Assembly: GCA_951801955.1 (NCBI GenBank)
Contig: CATOOV010000028.1
Span: forward strand, 1 to 40,158
From: an uncultured Lachnospiraceae bacterium
GTDB taxonomy: Bacteria > Bacillota > Clostridia > Lachnospirales > Lachnospiraceae
Direction of reading: 5' to 3'
DNA length: 40,158 nt
Within the stretch, counting starts at the first letter, position 1; every line of letters starts with the position of its first letter. The notes beneath the pieces were generated by a model. The model saw only the letters and a list, made by a program, of their open reading frames with translations, made no database searches and had not been told where the DNA came from. A program made the position numbers and the translations under genes. Shown in pieces: positions 17,541-25,173 of this stretch.

Positions 17541-19016
17541 ATGAATAATATGCCAAAAGAAAAAATCGGAATTGTCGCAGTCAGCAGAGACTGTTTCCCT
17601 ATGACCCTTTCAGAGTCCAGAAGAAAAGCAGTGGTAAAGGCATACCAGGATAAATATGGTGAAATCTATGAATGTCCGGTCTGCGTAGAAAATGAAATCC
17701 ATATGCGCAAAGCGCTTGCAGATGTGAAGAAGGCTGGATGCAACGCCCTTGTGGTATACCTTGGAAATTTCGGACCGGAATCTTCCGAGACGCTCTTGAT
17801 CAAAGAATTTGAAGGTCCGGCAATGGTGGTTGCAGCAGCGGAGGAGACGGGAGATAACTTAATCCAGGGCAGAGGGGATGCTTACTGTGGTGTCTTAAAT
17901 GCCAGCTATAATCTGAAGCTGCGTAATTTGAAAGCATATATTCCAGAATATCCGGTGGGAACCGCAGCAGAGTGTGCAGATATGATTCATGAGTTTGAGC
18001 CCATTGCCAGAGCGATTATCGGGCTTCGGAATCTGAAAATAATCTCCTTTGGTCCAAGACCCCAGGATTTTCTTGCCTGCAATGCACCAATTAAGCAGCT
18101 CTATAATTTGGGAGTTGAAATTGAAGAAAATTCAGAATTAGATTTGTTTGAATCTTTTAACAACCATGCAGGGGATGAACGGATTCCAGAAATTGTGGCT
18201 CAGATGGAGCAGGAATTGGGAGCAGGGAATAAGAAACCAGAAATCCTTTCAAAATTGGCGCAGTATGAGATCACGCTGACTGATTGGGTAGAGGGACATA
18301 AAGGAAGCAGGGAATTTGTGGCAATTGCGGGAAAATGCTGGCCGGCATTCCAGACGCAGTTTGGCTTTGTACCATGTTATGTAAACAGCCGTTTAACCCA
18401 AAAAGGAATTCCAGTGTCCTGTGAGGTGGATATCTATGGTGCATTAAGTGAATTTATCGGAACCGTAGTCAGCCAAGATACGGTAACACTGCTTGACATC
18501 AACAACTCTGTACCAGCAGATATGTATGAAAGTGAAATTAAAGGAAAACATGATTATACGTTAAAGGACACCTTTATGGGATTCCATTGCGGCAACACGG
18601 CGTCCAGCAAACTTTCATTCTGTGAGATGAAGTATCAGTTGATTATGGCAAGAAGCCTGCCGGAAGAGGTGACACAGGGAACATTGGAAGGGGATATTGT
18701 ACCTGGAGATATTACCTTCTACCGTCTGCAGAGTACCTCTGATGCGAAAATCCGCGCTTATATCGCCCAGGGAGAGGTGCTTCCTGTGGCTACCTGTTCC
18801 TTTGGAGCAATCGGCGTCTTTGCAATTCCAGAAATGGGCAGATTTTACCGCCATGTATTGATTGAGAAAAATTATCCGCATCATGGCGCCGTTGCTTTCG
18901 GGCATTTTGGAAAGGCGTTGTACGAGGTATTTAAATATGTAGGCGTTCCGGTTGAGGAAATTAATTTTAACCAGCCCAAGGGCATGATGTACCCCACAGA
19001 GAATCCTTTTGCATAA
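17541..19016 (+). CDS. L-fucose/L-arabinose isomerase-fold protein (491 aa)
   Basis: A member of the FucI/AraA-fold family (COG2407 type), predicted metal-dependent aldose-ketose isomerase. The N-terminal Rossmann-like region (IGIVAVSRDCFPM; ALVVYLGNFGPESSETLL) and the C-terminal FucI-like beta region (GDITFYRLQS; HHGAVAFGHFGKAL) are complete. Candidate metal ligands are E295 and D297 in SCEVDIYGA and H455 in FGHFG. It lies downstream of xylB on the same strand with no terminator between, and a strong terminator follows it, so an operon is likely. No XylA-type xylose isomerase is present in the window. Which aldose it takes (xylose, arabinose, fucose or another) is not determined by sequence reading. 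Confidence 0.8.
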   Translation: MNNMPKEKIGIVAVSRDCFPMTLSESRRKAVVKAYQDKYGEIYECPVCVENEIHMRKALADVKKAGCNALVVYLGNFGPESSETLLIKEFEGPAMVVAAAEETGDNLIQGRGDAYCGVLNASYNLKLRNLKAYIPEYPVGTAAECADMIHEFEPIARAIIGLRNLKIISFGPRPQDFLACNAPIKQLYNLGVEIEENSELDLFESFNNHAGDERIPEIVAQMEQELGAGNKKPEILSKLAQYEITLTDWVEGHKGSREFVAIAGKCWPAFQTQFGFVPCYVNSRLTQKGIPVSCEVDIYGALSEFIGTVVSQDTVTLLDINNSVPADMYESEIKGKHDYTLKDTFMGFHCGNTASSKLSFCEMKYQLIMARSLPEEVTQGTLEGDIVPGDITFYRLQSTSDAKIRAYIAQGEVLPVATCSFGAIGVFAIPEMGRFYRHVLIEKNYPHHGAVAFGHFGKALYEVFKYVGVPVEEINFNQPKGMMYPTENPFA

Positions 19017-19037
19017 AGCAAACAAAAAAGTATAACC

Positions 19038-19077
19038 AAATCGCGGCAGAGTGCAGAAACTCTGCCGCGATTTTTCA
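19038..19077 (+). terminator. Rho-independent terminator of the xylB-isomerase operon
   Basis: AAATCGCGGCAGAGT (19038-19052) and ACTCTGCCGCGATTT (19059-19073) form a perfect 15-bp stem with a 6-nt loop. The stem's own A and T ends provide the U tract. Confidence 0.93.
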
Positions 19078-19156
19078 TCATATAGGAAATTCCCCGAATT
19101 ACCAATAAGATGAAAGCCCTCCAGGCAGCATATGTACTGGTGCAGAAAGGAAATTC

Positions 19157-19206
19157 TTGACAAACATACCAATGGTATGATAATGTGGATACATACTAAT
19201 AGTATG
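19157..19206 (+). promoter_or_regulatory. tetR promoter with two operator palindromes
   Basis: TTGACA (19157-19162) and GATAAT (19179-19184) are 16 nt apart. CATACCAATGGTATG (19165-19179) fills the spacer and CATACTAATAGTATG (19192-19206) covers the start region. Both are perfect palindromes with an AAT centre, 27 bp centre to centre. This is the arrangement expected for autorepression by the adjacent TetR protein. Confidence 0.8.
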
Positions 19207-19225
19207 TTGAGGAGGTGGGGAAACG

Positions 19226-19879
19226 ATGGCAAGGAATAAACATCCAGAAGAAACCGTCCATTTAATATTGGATGTTGCTTATCGTTTATTTATGGAAAAG
19301 GGGTATGAGCATACTTCTATTCAGGACATTGTTGATCATTTGGGCGGTCTTAGTAAAGGCGCGATCTATCATCATTTTAAGTCGAAGGAAGATATTTTAG
19401 TTGCTGTTACAGACCAAATGACGGCTGAATCGAATCAGATGCTTGCAGTCATTCGTGACCGCTTAGACCTTAATGGTAAAGAAAAGCTGAAAACGATTTT
19501 TAAAGAATCCATTAGCCGTCCGGTACAAGACGACATTTTTACAGTGGCTCCAGATTTTCATAATAACCCAAAACTTCTTTTCAGCCTTTTGCATGATACC
19601 ATAGAAGAAGTGGCGCCAAACTATATTTTGCCGATTATCAAACAGGGGATTTCTGACGGTTCTATTGAAACGGATTATCCAGAGCAATTGGCAGAACTGA
19701 TTTTACTTGTGGCAAATGTGTGGATGAATCCTATGATATTTGGTAGCTCTGAGGAAGAATCGTATCGTAAGTTTATGGTATTTGTCCAGATGATGCAAGG
19801 TTTTGGACTGGATATTATAGATGGGGAAATGTTAGAAAGACTGCGGGAGTTGGCGTCTATCTATCAAAAGAGCAAATAA
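19226..19879 (+). CDS. TetR/AcrR-family transcriptional regulator (217 aa)
   Basis: The N-terminal HTH (residues about 10-58) includes ILDVAYRLFMEKGYEHTSI, QDIVDHLGGLSKGAIYHHF and KSKEDIL, canonical for the family. The C-terminal half is an all-helical ligand-binding dimer domain. GGAGG sits 10-15 nt upstream. The operator pair in its promoter suggests autoregulation. The genes it most likely controlled, an ABC exporter and an MFS pump just downstream, are now broken, so this may be an orphaned regulator. Confidence 0.92.
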   Translation: MARNKHPEETVHLILDVAYRLFMEKGYEHTSIQDIVDHLGGLSKGAIYHHFKSKEDILVAVTDQMTAESNQMLAVIRDRLDLNGKEKLKTIFKESISRPVQDDIFTVAPDFHNNPKLLFSLLHDTIEEVAPNYILPIIKQGISDGSIETDYPEQLAELILLVANVWMNPMIFGSSEEESYRKFMVFVQMMQGFGLDIIDGEMLERLRELASIYQKSK

Positions 19880-19923
19880 AATTCTGCCCTGTAATATGGG
19901 CAGATATATTTTAAAACATATAT

Positions 19924-19940
19924 ATACCATCGTATGGTAT
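19924..19940. promoter_or_regulatory. Third palindrome sharing TetR operator half-sites
   Basis: ATACCAT-CGT-ATGGTAT is a perfect palindrome just upstream of the broken ABC ATPase. It carries the ATACC/GGTAT half-sites of the tetR operators but with a wider spacer (7 nt instead of 3), so binding by the same protein is uncertain. Confidence 0.4.
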
Positions 19941-19949
19941 GGAAAGCTT

Positions 19950-20532
19950 ATGAAGACCATTGTTGAAGTAAATGACATTGAAAAAAGTTATGGATCCATT
20001 CAAGTGATAAGTCATTGCAGTTTTAAGATTTATGAGGGAGAGAACTATGGGCTTTTGGGGATTAATGGTGCAGGAAAAACAACCGTGATGAAGATGATAC
20101 TTGGCTTACAGAAAATTGACAGAGGAAGTATTTATGTTATGGGAAAAGAAGTAAACAGTAACCCAGAATATTTATCAAATATTGGAAGTGTAATAGAGAA
20201 TCCCATTTTTATGAGCATTTAAATGCAAGGGAACTTCTATCCATGCACTTAGGTTATATGCAGAAAAAAGCAGATATATCAGATATCTTACATGCAGTTG
20301 GGCTTGATAATGCAAACCAAAAGCCGATTATAGAATTGGTATCCTTTCGGATGGTTGTATCAAACAGGAATTGATCCATTGTTTTTCCAGCGGCGATACG
20401 AGCAAAAAGCAAAGCGTTTGTGAGTTTGTTGTCAATGGCAAACAGAAATCCCCAGTAGAAAATGTTGAAGAGTATGTGGTAAGCCTTATGAGGAGGGAAT
20501 GGGTATGGATTTCTACAAGCTTGAATGGATGA
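19950..20532 (+). pseudogene. ABC transporter ATP-binding protein, frameshifted and internally deleted
   Basis: The probable start is ATG 19950 (MKTIVEVNDIEKSYGS). Walker A (GINGAGKTT) is intact. At about 20206-20210 a T run seems to have lost one base: the frame stops at 20220, while the next frame continues with YEHLNARELLSMHLGY. Homology then ends near 20325 (DNANQKP). From 20335 a third frame reads IGILSDGCIKQEL and continues to 20532, looking like an ABC ATPase C-terminus. The signature motif, Walker B and H-loop are missing. It resembles the ATPase of a bacitracin/lantibiotic-type exporter. It cannot be functional. Confidence 0.85.
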
Positions 20533-20891
20533 AAATACGATTATCTACTTACTTCTGGGCAATATTGGGGATATTTGTAAATTTATTGGCACTTGGTATT
20601 TTATTTCTTTTTATTTTTCAAATGGAAGGAGGCAGAAGTGGAACCTCCGAAGATGCAGAGGTGTTTGCAAATTGGAATGGATTATTGGCGCTCATAATTG
20701 CTTTGGGCTTTGCCTGCTTTAGTATTTTTGCAGCGATTCTCGCCGCAAAAGTAATTGACAGCGAATATTGTGGAAGAAATGCGGTTATTTTATTGACTTA
20801 TCCTGCATGGTATGCTTTACGTTGTCGGCGGTTATGGAAATTTTTATTCAAATACCTTTTCAGAAACAGGGTTCGGATGGTGGCATATTAA
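20505..20891 (+). pseudogene. ABC-2 type permease fragment fused out of frame to MFS sequence
   Basis: AGGAGG lies 8 nt before ATG 20505. The first 98 or so codons (MDFYKLEWMKIRLSTYFWAI; a second hydrophobic segment at about 64-88; VILLTYPA) look like the N-terminus of an ABC-2 permease partnered with the ATPase above. After about 20805 the frame reads into MFS DNA and yields a basic nonsense tail ending at 20891. Only two of the expected roughly six membrane segments remain. Confidence 0.8.
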
Positions 20892-21529
20892 AGTTGGCAA
20901 AGGCTGATTTTGCAGAGAGCATTCGTTTTATCCGAAAGGAGAAGCCTGTGATCGGAAAAGCCCTTCTTGTAGTCTGCGGGATTAATTTGTTCCTGGCTGC
21001 AATGATCATTGTTGCATTGCCATATTTGATTACAGAGGTACTGAAATTAGAAGCTTCACAGGCAAACAGGCTTTATGGTTTTGCAGAGGGGGCATTGGCG
21101 GCAGGGGGATTGGCAGGCGGCATTTGTGCAGGTATTTTCGCAAATAAGATGGCAATTCATAAGTCGGGTAAATTGGTAATTGCTTGTGCCGTATGTGTGT
21201 TTCCGATGAGTGCGGCGCTGATACTATTTTCGTCTGAAATGATAAATTATGCCGTTATAACGGTATGTTGTTTTATCATTATGGTATTTTCAACAATTTT
21301 CACCGTGCAGATGATGTCATTTATTCAGGTGGAAACGCCACAAAATTTAATTGGAAAGGTGATAGCTGTTATTCTTATCGTTTCCATGTGTGCACAGCCA
21401 TTAGGCAATGCATTCTATGGCATCTTGTTTGAAATTTGTAAAGGGTGTGAATATGTTGTTATTTTATTTTCAGGCATTGTATCACTGATAATTGCCATTA
21501 AAACAAGAAATATTTTCGAAAGATTTTAA
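20795..21529 (+). pseudogene. C-terminal half of an MFS exporter
   Basis: From about CFTLSAVMEIFIQIPFQKQ onward the reading frame matches the second half of MFS_3-type (macrolide-efflux-like) transporters: a cytoplasmic loop, then about six hydrophobic helices (ALLVVCGINLFLAAMII; GGLAGGICAGIFANKMA) and a VQMMSFIQVETPQNLIGKV segment. The N-terminal six helices and start codon are gone. The breakpoint with the ABC-2 permease lies at roughly 20785-20815. A non-functional remnant. Confidence 0.8.
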
Positions 21530-21534
21530 GCAGC

Positions 21535-21609
21535 CACGGGAATACGGGCAGCACAGACGGCATCTACGAGGCAGATGTCATTGTGGGGACGGCAGGGGAT
21601 TTTGTCTGA
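21535..21609 (+). pseudogene. Short unidentified C-terminal remnant
   Basis: One frame reads NTGSTDGIYEADVIVGTAGD and stops at 21607-21609. It resembles the tail of a longer protein cut off by the rearrangements around it; the family is not recognised. Confidence 0.2.
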
Positions 21610-21623
21610 TAAACAGGAAGTTG

Positions 21624-22580
21624 TTATGGCAGTCGAAGGATCCGTCGATAACTATAGTAATGTTTTGATAAGTTATCCATGTATTCAGGAACCTGTTCAC
21701 GATAAAAAGCCGTATAACAGGGCAGGACATAGATCGGTCCGTCGCCGCCGCAAAGCGAACACCCACCGTCGCCGCCTTTGGTATATGTTGGATCATCAAT
21801 AATTTCCATTTTGTAAGAATCATATGTGATCAACAAGCCCAGCATATTTTGGCGGTTCAGGATGGAAAAGGTTTTTTCATCGTCGTCGGCGGTTCCTATA
21901 TTGTAAATTTCTTCCAGCACGCCATGCAAAGTATCGCCCCAGCGGAACAATGTGCGTGCGCCGCCATTGCAAAGGTATTCCCATTCGTCTTCTGTAGCTA
22001 AGGTAAAAGGATCTTGTTTCAGTGTGCGGACTGCCTGTGCCAAGGATGGCATGTCTTTTTCGATATAGCGGCTGTCCACTTCTACGATCATGTCGCCAAT
22101 ATCGGCTGTACGCAGCGGTGATAGGCATTGTGAAAGATGCTGATTCCATCTCGTTATAAAATTGTCCCAGCCCATACATCCGCTTTCTTCCATTTCCCCT
22201 TCAAGGGCTTCCAGTTCTTCCACAAGCTCTGAGCGTAATGTGCCCGCTTTTGAGGAATCGCCATCGGCGTTGGCTTTTTGGATATCTTTCTGGTAACGCT
22301 CCTTTAGGTATGCGAGTTCTTCCTGATAATATGCAAAGCCTGCCGCAGATTCTTCCCGCAGATCTTCTAAGATACCTTTGCCCAAAGGGCATTTGCTGGG
22401 ATCCCATCCCAGAGTAACATTTTTCTGGCCAGCGACAAATACGAATTGGTCGCCTTCATATTCTAAAAGCCATGTTTCACGTTTTATCCCATTCATATTT
22501 GTTTTCATTGTTCGAATAAATTGAAAACCCATTCCCAATGCCTCAATGCGTGAACGGATATTAGCGAGTAATTCTGACAT
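21624..22580 (-). CDS. Hypothetical protein with a formylglycine-generating-enzyme-like domain (318 aa)
   Basis: Residues 191-216 (LATEDEWEYLCNGGARTLFRW, then GD) match the core of the FGE-sulfatase/SUMF1 fold (usual form PTEAEWEYAARGG...WGD). Later Gly/Cys-rich residues (KGGDGGCSLCGGDGP) occupy the place of the fold's C-terminal core. A helical, charged stretch at about 85-130 is probably coiled coil. The N-terminal part is unassigned. There is no signal peptide, so it is cytoplasmic. GAGGGG lies before the ATG. The cysteines could be catalytic or metal-binding, but the chain is divergent, and a non-enzymatic FGE-fold role is equally possible. No sulfatase is encoded nearby. Confidence 0.6.
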   Translation of the reverse strand: MSELLANIRSRIEALGMGFQFIRTMKTNMNGIKRETWLLEYEGDQFVFVAGQKNVTLGWDPSKCPLGKGILEDLREESAAGFAYYQEELAYLKERYQKDIQKANADGDSSKAGTLRSELVEELEALEGEMEESGCMGWDNFITRWNQHLSQCLSPLRTADIGDMIVEVDSRYIEKDMPSLAQAVRTLKQDPFTLATEDEWEYLCNGGARTLFRWGDTLHGVLEEIYNIGTADDDEKTFSILNRQNMLGLLITYDSYKMEIIDDPTYTKGGDGGCSLCGGDGPIYVLPCYTAFYREQVPEYMDNLSKHYYSYRRILRLP

Positions 22581-22639
22581 AACGATCCCCTCTTTCTTTA
22601 TGCATTTATTTTTGGTTATTTTAAAAATTGCAGGAAAGC

Positions 22640-22669
22640 TTTATAATTTGCGATTTTAAGTTCTTTCAA
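22640..22669 (-). promoter_or_regulatory. sigma-A promoter of the FGE-like gene
   Basis: On the minus strand, TTGAAA (22669-22664), 18 nt and TATAAA (22645-22640) lie about 60 nt upstream of the start codon. The -35 box is inside the DUF3021 remnant on the other strand. Confidence 0.55.
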
Positions 22670-22848
22670 CCACTTATTTTCTAATATCAACCGACTATCG
22701 TAAATCCATTGAAACTATCGCTTATTTTACGTACTGGATGGAGCATAGTGTGATTGGTTCCTTTCGGTATTTTGGGATTTTTGCCCTCATTTTTGTTGTT
22801 ATTTGGATCATACAATTTGTTACTGGTAAACACAATGTAAAAAAATGA
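22660..22848 (+). pseudogene. C-terminal remnant of a DUF3021 membrane protein
   Basis: Open from just after a stop at 22657 to TGA 22846-22848. It reads YRKSIETIAYFTYWMEH, then GSFRYFGIFALIFVVIWIIQ and FVTGKHNVKK: one transmembrane helix and the basic tail typical of DUF3021 proteins. No start codon or RBS and no earlier helices remain. DUF3021 genes usually sit beside a LytTR regulator, which is absent here. Confidence 0.5.
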
Positions 22849-22881
22849 ATGCAAGCCTGTATAAAACAAAAGGTAATGGTA

Positions 22882-23025
22882 ATGAGTGAATATAAGTGGA
22901 CCATCTGTGCAGCCTGTGACAGAACAACAGACGATAAAGTGCCAAAGCAAAATATGGAAATAGTGAACGTTGCGCTGTACTGTCTAAAATGCACGCAAGG
23001 GAGCCTGATAAGCGCAAAAAATTAA
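22882..23025 (+). CDS. Cysteine-rich KTR-type small protein (47 aa)
   Basis: ATG 22882 is preceded by AAAGG. The product begins MSEYKWTICAACDRTTDDKV and contains YCLKCTQGSLISAKN. CxxC...CxxC (C9, C12, C34, C37) and the length fit the cysteine-rich KTR family (usual pattern VLCPVCGNKTR ... YCPKCKQETLI), a zinc-ribbon-like protein common on mobile elements. It is shorter than usual at the C-terminus and the KTR triplet is replaced by DRTT, so it may be decaying. Function is unknown. Confidence 0.6.
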   Translation: MSEYKWTICAACDRTTDDKVPKQNMEIVNVALYCLKCTQGSLISAKN

Positions 23026-23075
23026 AAGATAACCGTTCTTCCCGAAACATAAGGCTGTTAAGCTGTTTGTATCTG

Positions 23076-23112
23076 CCGCCGATTATGGTTTATACCATAG
23101 CGGCGGTTTTTT
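23076..23112 (+). terminator. Rho-independent terminator
   Basis: CCGCCG-AT-TATGGT (23076-23089) pairs with ACCATA-G-CGGCGG (23094-23106) around a 4-nt loop, followed by a T run through 23112. It ends plus-strand transcripts from the small cysteine-rich protein region. Confidence 0.85.
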
Positions 23113-23175
23113 CTCATATAGGATTCGGATTGTTCTTGCCGATTTTGTTTGTGGGGAGATAGATGTTATTCTTTG

Positions 23176-24099
23176 TCAAATATCTTTCATGGAATGAATC
23201 TTTCCATCTTGGCGATTCCTAGTGTTTGTATAAGCTTCTGGCATAGGGCTGCGTTTTTTCAGCCCTTTTTGGTACAAAAGTACTCCAATCACTGCGAAAC
23301 AGCAGGCTCCAACAAAGATTACAAGGTGGAGGATGATGGAATTGCCGGAGTAGGAGAGGAAATCTGAGGCAAAAGTTCCCCAGATGTTAAACATCATATG
23401 GAACAAGATGGACAGGTAAATGCTGCCGCCTTGGTAACATACATAGCCGCAGAATAGTCCCACTACGAAAGCATAAGTTCCCTGGATGATGTTGGCATGA
23501 AAAGCGCCGAATAAAAATGCCTGTAAGATATTTGCAAGGAAGAAGGGCAGGGTTTTTACGGCATAATTCATGGTAACCCCTCGGAAAATTAATTCTTCGC
23601 TGATGGGGGCAATCAGTACAGAATATAAGGCAAGTATCAGGGTGATATCGCCGAATCCAATACTCTCCATCAGTTCTTGATAGGTATTGTACCATCCTGG
23701 ATTGACGGCGGCGAGAAGCATCACAACATAGGTGGATATGTACTGCATACCCGCCATTAATAGAAGCAGCCCAAGGAAGATCTGGGGATTGATCAAGGAA
23801 GAGGGTTTTCTTCTGGGCTGTTTTTTAGGGACGAAACGTTTCCAATACCAAAACCCTAATACCAGTGCCGCAATGACTGCATACACTGCAGAGATCCCTG
23901 CAAGGAACTGGCTGCTGCTTAAGAATTCCAACATAACATTTGCATCTTTGAAGTCATTGAGCAAGGCTGGGTCAGCAAGTATGCCTGCAAAGAGCCTTAA
24001 AAAGATTCCTGCAAATGAAACAATCAATTGAATTCCAAAGGCAAGGAGCACTGGAAGCAGGCAGAATAGGATGCTGCCGATTTTTTTTATTATTTTCAT
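23176..24099 (-). CDS. CPBP-family intramembrane glutamic endopeptidase (307 aa)
   Basis: A multi-pass membrane protease-like protein (Abi/CAAX-Rce1 fold). Start chosen at ATG 24099; an upstream TTG frame adds 17 residues without a ribosome site. GAAAGGA lies about 12 nt upstream. The three CPBP motifs are intact: SEELIFRGV (E168, E169, R173), FGAFH (H201) and HMMFN (H234, N238). About eight hydrophobic helices are visible. Family members process prenylated proteins or peptides or confer bacteriocin self-immunity; no bacteriocin gene was found next to it. Monocistronic, divergent from the ABC importer. Confidence 0.88.
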   Translation of the reverse strand: MKIIKKIGSILFCLLPVLLAFGIQLIVSFAGIFLRLFAGILADPALLNDFKDANVMLEFLSSSQFLAGISAVYAVIAALVLGFWYWKRFVPKKQPRRKPSSLINPQIFLGLLLLMAGMQYISTYVVMLLAAVNPGWYNTYQELMESIGFGDITLILALYSVLIAPISEELIFRGVTMNYAVKTLPFFLANILQAFLFGAFHANIIQGTYAFVVGLFCGYVCYQGGSIYLSILFHMMFNIWGTFASDFLSYSGNSIILHLVIFVGACCFAVIGVLLYQKGLKKRSPMPEAYTNTRNRQDGKIHSMKDI

Positions 24100-24193
24100 A
24101 AGATCGAAGATTCCTTTCTTTAATACTATGGAGAATTTTAAAGTGTTCAAAAGAAAATGTTGTGATATTTAGCGGCATGAATAATATTGTACT

Positions 24194-24222
24194 ATTATAA
24201 AGATGCAGGTAAAAAAATGCAA
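24194..24222 (-). promoter_or_regulatory. sigma-A promoter of the CPBP gene
   Basis: On the minus strand, TTGCAT (24222-24217), 17 nt and a perfect TATAAT (24199-24194) give a leader of about 90 nt. Confidence 0.65.
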
Positions 24223-24271
24223 CCGTATTTTATGAAAAATAACCGGGAATGTTGTTGCTTTTTTTTATAAA

Positions 24272-24300
24272 TTGTTATAAGATACAGATTAGCGTATAAT
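24272..24300 (+). promoter_or_regulatory. sigma-A promoter of the amino-acid ABC importer
   Basis: TTGTTA (24272-24277), 17 nt and a perfect TATAAT (24295-24300), about 55 nt before the start codon. Confidence 0.75.
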
Positions 24301-24361
24301 TATTCAATAACAAAAGAAAAACGAAGCAGGGAATGAAAACCAAATATCAGGAGGATTATTT

Positions 24362-25159
24362 ATGAAAAAATGGAAGAAATTAACAGCATTGTTACTGTCA
24401 GGCGTGTTGATGGCTGGAATTATGGGCTGTGGAGTTCCCAAAAATACAGTTCATTCACCCGATGATATGGCAAGTAAAAAGATTGGCGTCCAGCTTGGGA
24501 CTACTGGTGATACCCTTGTGACAGACGCATACAAGGATGACAAAGAGACTGCCATCGAGCGTTATAAAAAAGGAGCAGATGCCGTACAGTCTTTAAAACA
24601 GGGGAAAATTGACTGTGTGGTAATCGACTCAGAGCCGGCGAATGCATTTGTGGAACAGAATAAAGATCTTAAAATATTAGATACAGAATATACCGATGAG
24701 GATTACGCCATCGCCATTGCTAAAGACAATAAAGATTTAAAGAAGAAGATCAATGCTGCTCTTGCTGAACTGAAAGCGGATGGTACTTTGGATCAGATTA
24801 TGTCAAATTACTCCGGCGATACCAAGGGGACCTGTCCTTATGAGTCTCCAGAAGATGTAGATACTTCCAATGGGAAGCTTGTGATGGCGACCAATGCGGC
24901 ATTTAAGCCCTATGAGTATTATGAGAATAATAAAATTGTGGGGATTGACCCAGAGATGGCACAGGCAGTTGCAGACAAACTTGGTATGGAGCTTGAGATT
25001 GTGGATATGGATTTTGACGCCATTATCAATGCGGTACAGTCTGGAAAGGCAGATATCGGCGTGGCAGGTATGACCGTGAATGAGGAACGCCTTCAGAGCA
25101 TTGACTTTACAGATACTTACGCGAAAGCAAAACAGGTTATTATTGTCCGTGCAAAATAG
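24362..25159 (+). CDS. Amino-acid ABC transporter substrate-binding lipoprotein, apparently circularly permuted (265 aa)
   Basis: AGGAGG precedes ATG 24362. A lipoprotein signal ends in IMGC (C23), so it is membrane-anchored outside the cell. The fold is SBP_bac_3, but its halves are in the reverse of the usual order. Residues 31-150 carry what is normally the second part (KKIGVQLGTTGD; KQGKIDCVVIDSEPA; NAALAELKADGTLDQIM). After a short linker, residues 170-265 carry the normal N-terminal part (GKLVMATNAAFKPYEYY; IDPEMAQAVADKLGMELEIV; VAGMTVNEERLQSIDFTDTY). Candidate ligand residues of both halves remain (T47, T48, D89; T238, R243). New termini fall at the first hinge crossing. It heads a three-gene importer operon; specificity is probably a polar amino acid. 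Confidence 0.88.
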   Translation: MKKWKKLTALLLSGVLMAGIMGCGVPKNTVHSPDDMASKKIGVQLGTTGDTLVTDAYKDDKETAIERYKKGADAVQSLKQGKIDCVVIDSEPANAFVEQNKDLKILDTEYTDEDYAIAIAKDNKDLKKKINAALAELKADGTLDQIMSNYSGDTKGTCPYESPEDVDTSNGKLVMATNAAFKPYEYYENNKIVGIDPEMAQAVADKLGMELEIVDMDFDAIINAVQSGKADIGVAGMTVNEERLQSIDFTDTYAKAKQVIIVRAK

Positions 25160-25173
25160 GAGGAAAAGCTGTT

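Noticed and set aside
22990..23162. 57-aa plus-strand frame ending in a hydrophobic stretch
   Set aside because: It overlaps the KTR-type gene and reads through the strong terminator at 23076-23112; no ribosome site.
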